A stretch of DNA of 64,000 nucleotides. It comes from Crocodylus rhombifer. Lineage: Eukaryota; Chordata; Crocodylia; Crocodylidae. Below the pieces are notes generated by a model. It worked only from the letters and a program-made list of their open reading frames with translations. It did not search any database and was not told where the DNA came from. The translations under genes were made by a program, and so were the position numbers. Of the stretch, positions 1-9,813 are shown piece by piece; the stretch's first letter is position 1; every line of letters begins with the position of its first letter. The stretch is taken from contig JAVSML010024627.1 of NCBI GenBank assembly GCA_038503035.1, positions 344,595 to 408,594 on the forward strand. Reading direction: 5' to 3'.

Positions 1-1820
1 GCACACTATAATTAATTCTCTTATACAGCACAAATTTAAACATATAATAAGCCATTTAAAAAGTACTAAAATCCCATAATGCCATGTGCTTATTTGGTCT
101 ATTTCAGGCACAACTCCCAATGTGCATTATTAACATTAGCTAATTATGTTAATTAATTCGCACTGCAGGGAGGCAGGTTAGGGTAGCCACAAGCTTACAT
201 ACCAATGAAATACAATCATATTAACAGTGGACACTAAAGCAGCAATGCTAAAAATAAGTGATATATGTCTATATCACGGTTGCAACAGTAACTACAGCAT
301 AATGTAGTACTCTAGCCATAGAAACATGGAATTAGGTGGCTGAAGCACAAATTGTCCTGCAGTCAGTGCTATGCTGTCACAACTGAACTGTTCCTGGGAT
401 TGAAGTTAGTTGACATGTCTAGGGAATGTTGTAATTGCTTATACCACCCTTTACCAATGCACTTCATTTGCAGTGTTTCTACCTTAACTTCCATCCTAAA
501 AGAGACTGTCTTCACTGGTGAGTAAACACATTTTTGCCCTTACCTTCTTCTCAAGAGTGTTAATTGATACAATTAACATAATGACCTGCAGCATAGATGT
601 TCCAAAAGGAAGTGAAATTGAATACTACATCCAGCTGAACCTGCTGAGCAAATTTGGGCCTCACCCTGGTCCATTAGAGATCAATAATAAGACCACTATT
701 ATCTTCAATGATACAAAACCAGCTTTACTATGTCTCTGTTGCTGCCTACATTACAGACATGCCTGCATTTTCAACATTAGTGCCCTCAAATGCCCAAGGT
801 TTTGTTTTGCTGCATTCTCAGAAGTGCTTCATTTTTCACAGCTGAGCCGCTTTACAATTGGATCACAAAAAAGGATCTATAAATTAGGTGTTTTTCTGGC
901 CGGATTACCTAAGTGAATTGGAGAGGTGTTCTGAGAGAATGCAACTGGACTGGGGTTCCTGAAGATGCTGTGATGATGATTATTTTGTTTTAGAATCTGG
1001 ATACAGACAACCCCCCAACTTCTGCCTTCATAAGTGGTGTCCTAACCACAAGATTATAGGCTATTCTCCAAAAGAAAGACGGAGCAAAAAGGAATTGGAC
1101 TATTGAGCTGAATGGTTAGAGTGTCCAGGGAGGAGATGGGAGTCATAAGTGTCTGAATTTGACCATCTCCATGTGCTGTAGATTCTACTGGTACCCAACA
1201 ATTGTGTCACAACACTCAGAGTTGTGCAACAAGTCTCTTTTAGATCGGGGCCTTTGTGAGTAGATCTGATGAAAGGTCACAAAGTAGTTATAGAAAACAG
1301 TTTGAACTTATCTAATGATGTGTGCAGCCCAAGTCTGACACTAAGGAGCGTGTAGTCTTCCTAGTAGCCAGCAAGCTCAGTCTCTGGAAGCCCTGGGCAG
1401 TATCGGGGTGGTTGAGCGAAAGGTAAAAGAAAAACAAGGAAAATGAATTATTTTGTGGTTCCTAGCTTATTAAGGGCTAGAGTTTTTTTCAGCTACTTTT
1501 AGGGGCACAACTCAAGTAAACAGTGTGCATAATTTTGTGTTTTGTTTTTACATACATGCATGCAAAGTTTCCGTACCTCTGCTGGGAAGTTGGGAAACTC
1601 TCTATGCAGACAGCAGCACCTTTTTAGGAGTAGCTATTCAGTTTGTGCATGCAATTGTGATAAATGCATCATGAGGTGCAAAACTGTGGGTGCATTTCCC
1701 AGGTGCTATTCCACACTTAAAATATCTAAAGTCGGCTTTAAGGTCTCTTTCCTAATCTGTAGGGATTTTTTTTTTGGCCTTCTTTGGTTAAATATCTCAG
1801 TATTCTGTGTTTTAGTTTTG
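1..1820. other. unannotated AT-rich non-coding DNA
   Basis: I see no gene, RNA or recognisable repeat here. The longest open frame (518-916, plus, 132 codons) has no family resemblance, no recognisable splice context and a composition like its surroundings, so I treat it as chance. Confidence 0.6.
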
Positions 1821-2640
1821 TTGGTTGTAGCCATGTTGGTCTAAGGACATAAGCAGACAAAACAATTTGGGTAGACCAACTAAATATTTGCACAAAAAAA
1901 TGTTCTGGCAAGCTTTCGTGCTCAGATGCCCTTCATCAGGCAAAGGAGAAATTAAAGATGCTAAGAGTTCTCTCAGGTAGAACAGCCAGTCTGTAAAAAG
2001 CTGCTCTGTGGGAATGCAAATGAAGAGGAGACAATGACTGGAGCAGGCAAGGTACCCAGGGTTTTCAGAAGGCATGCAGGATGTAGGGTGCCATAAATCT
2101 GATGTTAATATTTAGTCCAGGCTTGGAGAGTATATGTTGCTCTTGAATTTGGCTTCTTTCTTCTTCTTAAGGTATCACCTCTATCCAAACAGTTTTGTTT
2201 GCCTATGTTCTTAGACCAACATGGCTACAGCTAATATCTCTCAAACATGGAAGACCTCATGTTTTGCCATCTGAAATGGAAACTTCACAACATGAAGAAA
2301 AAAAGAAGCCAAATTCAACAGCAACATACACTCTCCAAGCCTGGACTAAATATTAACATCAGATTTATAGCAACCCACATCCTGCCTTCCTTCTGAAACC
2401 CCCAAGTGCTTTGCCTGCTCCAGCCATTGTATCCTCCTTGCATTCTCAGAGAGTAGCTTTTTACAAATTGGCTTTTCTACCTGGGATAACTCCTGGCATC
2501 TTAAATTTCTCCTTTGTCTGATGAACAGTATGCGAGCCCAAAAGCTTGTAAAGAAAACAATATTTTTGCAACTATTTAGTTTGTCTAATAAAAGACACCA
2601 CTTCTACCCACAGAGTTGTCTGTCAGTATTCTATGGCAGC
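1821..2640. mobile_element. Penelope-like retroelement remnant, foldback
   Basis: Two diverged copies of one sequence lie head to head. The left arm (about 1821-2168) is in minus orientation and the right arm (about 2297-2630) is in plus orientation. A short plus-oriented tail fragment, AGACCAACATGGCTACAGC, sits between them near 2215. Both arms share the phrases for a lysine-tail region ending in AAGCTTG followed by TTTAGTTGGTCTA or its variants. The same end sequence recurs in the GIY-YIG-bearing element at 4131-4952, which is the reason for the Penelope-like assignment. Penelope-like elements are known to leave inverted or tandem partial copies of their 3' ends on insertion, and this arrangement fits. 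No reading frame survives. Another repeat class sharing this tail is possible. Confidence 0.6.
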
Positions 2641-3286
2641 CACAATAAACCCTTCAAGCTGCAAAAAAATAAAAACCCACAAAAAGAAGAAAGTATGATG
2701 GATCAGATTTTCATTATTTGTAAACTGGCAGAACTTCATTGACCTGACTGGAGCTATCCTGCTCTATTTTTTTCCCTTTTGCAGTATGCTTGTGTATGAT
2801 AGATATATTGGACTGACAAACAGTTTTTTTCCAGCCATTTTAAGGGATTGTGAAGTATTTGCTCAGTCTCTATTTATCAAACATTATTCTATGATTTTTT
2901 TTTTTCCAAAGAGATTTCCCCCCACCCCCCTGTAGCATATAACACCTCTTGCCAATAACGTCTAGCTGATTATACAGTTGACCCCTAATAAGTGAATTGT
3001 ACCTTAATGTCTGGAGTGGGAAGTGAGCTCTCCTGGGGCTTTTGACTTCTCAGCTGTCAGCATAACAGATGCTTTTTTAGCCAACATCTTATAAGCACCA
3101 GATAAAAAGTATTTGATGAAGTTGGTGTCCTTAAGCTGCAAGGTTTTTTTTCTTTATCTAGTTAGCATGTTTGACAACTAGTTGCAACCCTCGGGTCTAT
3201 CTATCAGAAGGGGAAAAAAATAGAGTAAGGGATGTTTATACATTTATATATTGTTTCTGGGATCAACGGAAATGTTACATTACGCA
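2641..3286. other. unannotated non-coding DNA
   Basis: AT-rich sequence with poly-T and poly-C runs near 2898-2932. I see no gene or clear repeat. Confidence 0.5.
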
Positions 3287-3453
3287 GTCTGCCAGCGGAG
3301 GTGGTTCAAGCACCTACACTGAACACCTTCAAGAGTAAATTGGATGCTTATCTTGCTGGGATCCTATAAACCCCGCTGACTTCCTGCCCTTTGGGCAGGG
3401 GGCTGGACTCGATGATCTCCCGAGGTCCCTTCCAGCCCTAATGTCTATGAAAT
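3287..3453 (+). mobile_element. CR1 LINE, 3' end only
   Basis: This matches the last 167 bp of the large CR1 that ends at 18262 almost base for base. It covers the end of ORF2 (encoding EVVQAPTLNTFKSKLDAYL), its stop region and the short 3' UTR ending in ATGTCTATGAAAT. The 3' UTR hairpin is present (CCTGCCC at 3383-3389, TTT, GGGCAGG at 3393-3399). It is a typical severely 5'-truncated insertion. The closeness to the 18.2-kb copy suggests the same subfamily and a similar age. Confidence 0.9.
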
Positions 3454-4130
3454 TATCCCCTTGCTTTTTATTTATGAAGAAAATCCCTCATACCAGTAGT
3501 TCATGTGATGGTGAGAGAGAGGTGTGCTGCAGTACACCATACAGATTTCAGAAGTGCATTACTATAGAGATTTTTCTGAAAAGTATTTGCTAGCTCTGCA
3601 AAAAATGACAGCCATTTCTCCAAAGAACTCACAAAGCATCATTGTCAAAGTTTGCAGAAACTCTTCCCAAAAAATATTAAAATATGATTCCTTCATGTAG
3701 GCATACTGTAGTCACATGATGTGTTGTCATGTCCCTATAGCAACAGCCATCTGTGCTTAAAATACTCAATCTCTTTGGTTCTACCAGAACTCACTTGTGG
3801 GGAGCCCAAGTGCTCAATTTGGAGGAATTTCAGCTGGGGTGGGGACTGAAAGTTGACTTGAGGGTAGATGGGGATGTGTGAGGGCAGGGGTAATGTTTGA
3901 AGAGGGTCCCTGGAATTCAAATTACAGTGCAGAACTTTCAGAAATGATCTCGGCAGTCCTCCTGCCCAGAGCAGGGGGTTTGGACTTGCTGATATTTTTA
4001 CATTTCTTCCAGCCTTATTTTTTTATGATTCTATGAAATGGCATGAAGAATATCAGGGGGTGGGGAAAATGGATCATCTGGGAAATACTGGAAGGAGTCA
4101 CAAAAATTTAGAAACATGCTGACAGGGGTG
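3454..4130. other. unannotated non-coding DNA
   Basis: No gene is visible. The stretch around 3960-4040 (AGGGGGTTTGGACTTG, then TTCTATGAAA) resembles a decayed CR1 3' end, but it is too diverged for a firm call. Confidence 0.45.
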
Positions 4131-4952
4131 TCGGGTGTAGCTGTGTGGGTCTAAAGACATAGGCAGACAAGGTTCTTTGGGTGAATCTGGTATCTTTTAT
4201 TAGACCAACTTAAATAGTTTGAAACAAATGTTCTTAGCAAGCTTTTGGGTTTAAAAGTCCTTCGTTAGGCTGAGGAAGCATGTGTAGTTGGTGTGTGCTC
4301 TTCCTGGATGGAATGAAATAATAAAGAAGCATATTATAGCTGCACCTCCAGAAATGTAATGCATCTCATCCAGTGCACCAAATGCCTTGATGGAAAATAC
4401 ATAGGAGAGACCAAACAACAACTGTGCACCAGAATGAACGCACATTGGATCTTTCTATCAAAGACCAGAATACCCAATTACCTGTGGGGGCACATTTCTC
4501 GCAAGAAAACCACTCTCTCTGCAATCTCTCAGTTCTAATCCTCAAAGGGAACTTACAAAACAAGTCTATGATCTTCACTTCATCAACCTACTGGATACAA
4601 AAAATCATGGACTAAACAGACATTGGATTTATGACACATTTATATCCTGCCTGACTTCCCAGGTACCTCTCCACTACTTAACTACTACCTTCATCTCCCT
4701 TTTTCCTGCCCCCGCCCCGCCATCTCTCGCTCAATTTACATCTTCACTGACTGCCTATCTTGTATACAGCCCAGCCCAGCCTCTGGCTTCTTTACTATGC
4801 AATCCATCTAGGAAAAGCACACACCAACTGCAGAGGCTCCTCAGCCTGACAAAGGACTTTAAGCCAGAAAGCTTGCTAAGAAAATATTTTTCCAGCTACT
4901 TAAGTTGGTTTAATAAAAGATATCAGATTCACCCAAAGAACCTTGTCTGAAT
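4131..4952 (+). mobile_element. Penelope-like retroelement, 3' part with inverted end copy
   Basis: The unit begins with a minus-oriented copy of the element's own 3' end (4131-4310). It continues with plus-oriented coding sequence and ends with the plus-oriented 3' end (4802-4952). The two end copies are imperfect inverted repeats: GCACACACCAACT and CAGCCTGACAAAGGAC in the right arm match the reverse complement of the left arm. The coding part carries a GIY-YIG-type endonuclease remnant. This endonuclease class together with a terminal inverted end copy is the hallmark of Penelope-like elements. The reverse transcriptase part is absent (5' truncated). Confidence 0.75.
4340..4640 (+). pseudogene. 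GIY-YIG endonuclease domain remnant (Penelope-like)
   Basis: Starting at 4353 the frame reads NVMHLIQCTKCLDGKYIGET, then KQQLCTRMNAH. It has the two-cysteine motif (CTKC), the KYIGET stretch and the downstream arginine expected of the GIY-YIG domain of Penelope-like reverse transcriptases. The first half of the motif reads MHLI where VYLI is usual. A frame change follows near 4445, after which another frame reads LPVGAHFSQENHSL and VLILKGNLQN, the conserved C-terminal end of these proteins. Stops and frame breaks make it non-functional. In a live element this nuclease would nick target DNA to prime reverse transcription. Confidence 0.75.
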
Positions 4953-5736
4953 TAATGCTCAGGCTGCTGATATCTGCTCCAGAGCTGATCCTCACAATAT
5001 ATGTTTGTGGTTTCTCTGTCAGTTTTTAGGGATAAATTCTGGATTACTCTGCCTGATGTATTTATGGATAGCACATCCAAATTATTTGCTTTTGCCACAA
5101 TGTACACTAAATATATCAGAGACAGGGGAATCCTAGCTGTAAATCTTATTAGATATAATAGAGCATTATAGAAAACTGTTATGATGCTACACTTTCCCTT
5201 GATTTCCTGGATTTATGTAAAGGAACAGTTTCACTCCTATCCTGGTGGTCCCCCAGCGCAATGCTGTATGCACCTATAACCCATCCAAATTCACAGCTGG
5301 GCACTGCATTCATGACTACCACTTGCAAATGAGTCTTAGGAGGATGGAGCAACACACCCAACTTCTGGAAACTGGGCTGCCACATGCTGCAGTCTCGTTC
5401 TTTTAACCAGTTTCTGATTAGTAATGAAAGGAAATGTATCTCCCTACAACTGAAGCCCTTAGAAGCAGCGATTAGCCTGTGAAGCTGTGTAGTCCAGCTT
5501 GGAAGCTTTTTCTAAAGCAGCAACTGCAGAATTTACTGGGTAAGCAGAGGGAAGGAGGTCACTAAATTATAAAATACAAAATCATAAAATCACCAGCCAT
5601 TCATTGAGAGGTTTAGGACCTGCCTCTCCATTTCATAAGACTATATTACTGATAAAGTGGAGAGATAAGGAGAGAGGTATAACTTTAGGCTGTGTGAGAT
5701 GTGTGGAGTGTACCCCCAAGAAAAAAAAAAGCAAAG
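4953..5736. other. unannotated non-coding DNA
   Basis: No convincing gene or repeat. Open frames here are short and have no recognisable content. Confidence 0.5.
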
Positions 5737-5913
5737 AGAATGAGGAGCAAAGGGTTTTTATAATAAATAATTATTTATTAGGCCATTTGTCCCTTTTGCC
5801 CTTTTCTCTACAGCCATCCATATTAGAAATGATGGGACTAGCTATTACTGCACTATCATGGCACAGTGCATGTCATCTGATACCTCCTGCCTCCTTTTCT
5901 GGTAAGAATTGAA
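5737..5913 (+). repeat. exon-like direct repeat, copy 1 (177 bp)
   Basis: This block is identical, base for base as I read it, to 9637-9813. Sequence on either side is unrelated between the two places. Inside it a long pyrimidine tract ends in CTCTACAG at 5813, and CTG|GTAAGAATT follows 88 bp later. That makes a strong acceptor-exon-donor layout on the plus strand. I do not recognise it as a known repeat family. Confidence 0.85.
5814..5901 (+). other. candidate 88-bp exon, copy 1
   Basis: The interval is bounded by a polypyrimidine tract plus CAG upstream and GTAAGAATT downstream. Two of the three frames are open throughout. One gives a cysteine-containing peptide including IHIRNDGTSYYCTIMAQC; the other starts PSILEMMGLAITALSWHSAC. 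The length of 88 is not a multiple of three, so skipping it would shift a frame. I cannot match either peptide to a protein family, and no neighbouring exon is evident. It could be a rare exon, a poison exon or chance splice-like signals. Confidence 0.35.
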
Positions 5914-6426
5914 TGTCTCCTGTAGCAGTGAACACTTAACCACTTTTAGAGAGATGCATGCACTTGTTACCAGAGTACCTACATAGTATGACAGGTCCAA
6001 AAATAATGCATCTTGGAGCTTGAAATTTGTCCTCAATTCTCACTTACTGATGGTGAGGTAATTCCAAATTTAAGTTAGATTCCAACTGCAAAGATGTATG
6101 TGTTCTGGAGTGCAGCTTAAACAGAATTGGTCTTGCATCAAGAAGATTGAAATATCATTAATATACAGGAAAATCTCTCTCCTAGGTGTGAATATCAATT
6201 TTACAAGGCAGATCCTATGCCCACAGTAAATGCAGACTGCCCCATTTATCACTTGTCATATTATTTACAATTTTGTAATCCAGGGCAAATGGACGCTTGA
6301 CTCCTTCTTTGGTTTCTAGTGAAGTAGCTGAAGAGTTATATTTTGCCAGACTAGAAAATCTATTCTTCCTAGGGACCCAATCAATGCATCACCTGTGGAC
6401 CAGTGAGGAAAAATTTGATATAAACT
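5914..6426. other. unannotated non-coding DNA
   Basis: Nothing recognisable was found between the exon-like block and the LTR-like region. Confidence 0.45.
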
Positions 6427-7163
6427 GTTAGGGTAACACTATGTGGATTTTTGGGAGCATTGACTCTGCAGCTGAATAAAAGGCAGAAGCTGCTAACCAC
6501 GAGGCAGAATGATATCTAAGTCAGCCATTTCCTTATGCTAAGTAACCATTTTAACTGTGTCAGCCATTTTAAGTAAGTCTGTGTGATGCCAATGACATGA
6601 AGTTTTAGGAATGTGGAAGATGGTACAACCTGGGATTAGGAAAAGAGACTGGAATGTGAAGAACAACACATAATTGGTAACAGAATCCAAGATGAAAATA
6701 TACAAAAAGGTGAATGGTGGTTGGTGAAGAAGCCTCCAGAAGCTTCCAGGGTTTGGTCAAAGTCTGCTCATTGACTGAAGAAAAGGAGTCAAGGTCTTAG
6801 ACATGCACTCATAGCAAAAAGGCATGTAAATGAGTAAAATGGATAGGCAAGTCCATGCTAACGGAGCAAGCAGTAAACAGGCGGAGCCTGAGAGAGGAGG
6901 AGAAATGGGTGGAACATGGGAGGGGTGAGGGTGGAATAAATGGTAATGAGCATAAGCCAAAGTGTAGAAATGTGGGGGAAAAACTATTGTTCAGGGCAAG
7001 TCCCCTGTTTCACGGGTTGTGTGCCTGTGAGGGACCCTCGTCCGAAGCTGGCTCCATTCTGAATAAAGCTGTTGCAAGCAATGTGTGCTGGTGTTTGCTT
7101 CCTGCTTGCTCTGGCTAATGAGTAACAGGATCCATGAGCAATTGGATTGTTGTCTCCCTAGTC
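6427..7163 (+). mobile_element. possible retroviral-type LTR, boundaries uncertain
   Basis: The region contains a polyadenylation-signal context (CTGAATAAAGC at about 7060) followed by a TG-rich stretch, as in the R-U5 part of an LTR. A CA at 7162-7163 is followed directly by TTGGGCACCACATGG, which resembles a tRNA primer-binding site. A purine-rich stretch lies near 6890-6905. I could not fix the left edge or find a target-site duplication, and no gag, pol or env sequence follows. It may be a decayed solo LTR or partial element of an endogenous retrovirus. Confidence 0.35.
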
Positions 7164-9636
7164 ATTGGGCACCACATGGAGTTGGGGTCTAAAATAAACC
7201 TACTTTGGTTCATCTATAAGGTACAAGTCTATCCTGCCTTCTACTTGAATACCGGAGATGAGGGAGGGAAATGGGTAGGGAGCAAGTCCAGTGCTGAGAG
7301 AGGCAAATGGGCAATAAACTCACAGGGGCAAAGGAGTAGAGACCTCCTGGAAAGACTTTTCAAAACAGTGTTCCAACTCCTCATAATGATTTGACAATCA
7401 TTGGCAAAAACCAAACTGAAAACAAAAAGATTTCTTTTTCTATCTGCTCCTCTTTTGCAAAAGTGTATTTATTACATGAGCAAACAATTGCACATGCATT
7501 TTTAGCATTAACAAATGTTGTGCAGTTTTGTTTGCTTTCTATGCATTCCAGTTTTTTATATAAATCAGTATAATTGTTGTTTTGTGTATTAGCATCAAAG
7601 GGTTCATTTGTTTCTCTGTTATCCTGTGAACTGAGGACATACAAGCTCTTAAAGAAATGGCGTTATATAACAGCAGAGACAGTATATAGCATCTCTCATC
7701 ATTATGTGTTTTTGATGAGCCATTGAGTAGATATTTTTAGAGCTGCCTCTTGTAATATATGCCTAGTCATATAAGATTATTGTTTTGCCACCCATCACTT
7801 TTATATTTACGTATTGATGGCACATGTGATGATGATATTATAAAAAGAGTTTAGATTTTTGTGGGAGGAGGTAAGTCAGGAAACCCATTCTGCAACTGAG
7901 GTAAGGAATGGGACTAGTGGCACTAATGTGATGCTAGTATGACTCAAAAAATCTTGCTAAATGTGACAGAGACTCGTCTTTGTTTCAATCTGCCATCCTT
8001 GCTTCTGTTCTTGGAATAAAAACGGAGGTCTGCTACCCTAAAATAAAGGTTTCTGTTCTGCAGCCTCTGGCCTGTTTCCTCCCAGTCCCAGAGTCTCCAC
8101 ACTCTAACATATTTCTTCCTTTCTTAAATTATTTTTAAATGCCACTGCTTTAAATCTGACCTTTTTTATATGTTTTCCTCCCATACCTCTTTCCATGGAA
8201 GCTCTTCTTTTCCTGGTATTGCTGACTCCCAACTGTTCAAAGATCACAGAACAGGCCCCTAAATCAGGAGGTTTTTTATTTTAACGTATTCTGATTTTGG
8301 CTTTGTTGTTGGGGGTTTTTTTAAGCCAAATATGGGGTTTCTTTTCATTTGTCTGCTGCCTTTGGAACCTTAACGGCCAGCTTGCTCACATTTCAGGGGT
8401 TTTAGGCAATCACAAGAGCTATAAACTTGCTTTAAAAAATGAAAGGTGAGATTTCTCGGCAGTCAGGTTCTTGTAGGAGCTGTGGCTGTAAAATAAATAA
8501 AAGAAACAGCAAATACAAGATATCACCATGTGTATTACAACTTGGGAGCTGCCAGTGCTGTAATAAGTAGCCTGTGGGCAACAGGGAGTTGTGCAGGGGC
8601 AGGAAGAGAAAGAGAGACCGTTTTAAGTTGGGCTCCCTTCATCCGCTATATCATAATTGAACTCACTTTCTCTTGCTAAAATAAAATGCAGGAGCTCTTC
8701 TTTTTGCTGCTGCTGGTAGAGGAGCTCCCCCTGGCTGCTGTTGCTGCAGCTTCCATTACAAAAAAAACCCAACAAAAAACAGCCAACAGATGTTAAACTT
8801 GGAAGAGCTTTATGTTTTCACTCCCACTTAAATTAATTAAAACTATATTTATTTGCCTCAGGTTTGGCTGAGTTTTTAATGAATAATGTTGCCGTATCTC
8901 TTAAACCACACCAGTGAAAAGAGATGGTAATAAACAAAACTCAACAGTAATACTCTAGTCATTTCCTAATATTCAAGACGGGGGTATCTTGTTCAAAGGA
9001 GCATATGATCCAGGGATAATGAGAGAAGACCTAGCTGAAAGGAAGGACGATTTCAGATCAATATTTGGAATGGAAAGAAGAAAAAATGCATAATGAAGGA
9101 CAAACTGGGATATGAACTATTACAACAAATAAGATGCATCTCATTTCTGTTAAGTGATGATGCCGTTTGCCTTACCTGGAAGGGGGGGGGCAGGGGGAAC
9201 GGAGCATCCATTTTCAGTCTGAAAACTCAGATTATAGAAAACAACGCATAATCAAAAAGTTGCAAAAATAAAAGTCTTTTAGTGAGGGTGCTATGTGTGC
9301 ACCCACTCAGGAAACTAATATTGTTAAGCAAAAAAGTGGCTGTGGTCTGTGCAGAAGCATTATTCACAGAAGTAACAAGTTGCAGGACACAAAGTAAAAG
9401 CATTGCCTAGCAGGTTCAGGAGCATGATAGGGAGTTATGAATCGACTTCTTGTGTTCTGTACAGGATCGACTCTAGAAAATTAATCTTGGCAGTGGGTCT
9501 TCACGTGGCTCTGTAATAACCAGGTAAGTCATTTTTACAATGTGTCAGTTTTTCCATACGTAGGGAACTTACACAATAAAATTCCATTTTCTTAGAGGGC
9601 AGCTCCTGCTTATCTCACTCCGCTACCATTAACAAT
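7164..9636. other. unannotated AT-rich DNA
   Basis: No gene or firmly assignable repeat. It includes a G-homopolymer near 9182-9190 and short A/T runs. Open frames of 60-87 codons on both strands have no recognisable content. Confidence 0.5.
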
Positions 9637-9813
9637 AGAATGAGGAGCAAAGGGTTTTTATAATAAATAATTATTTATTAGGCCATTTGTCCCTTTTGCC
9701 CTTTTCTCTACAGCCATCCATATTAGAAATGATGGGACTAGCTATTACTGCACTATCATGGCACAGTGCATGTCATCTGATACCTCCTGCCTCCTTTTCT
9801 GGTAAGAATTGAA
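9637..9813 (+). repeat. exon-like direct repeat, copy 2 (177 bp)
   Basis: Second copy of the block at 5737-5913, offset by exactly 3,900 bp in the same orientation, with no difference that I can see. It carries the same acceptor, 88-bp exon-like segment and donor. The identity ends sharply at both sides. Confidence 0.85.
9714..9801 (+). other. candidate 88-bp exon, copy 2
   Basis: Identical to the segment at 5814-5901, with the same flanking splice-site consensus. If both copies are real and used, they would be tandem duplicate exons about 3.9 kb apart. If the duplication is an assembly error, only one exists. Confidence 0.3.

Noticed and set aside
518..916. 132-codon plus-strand open frame as a gene
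   Set aside because: No family features, no splice or promoter context, composition like its surroundings; chance is likely in AT-rich DNA of this length.
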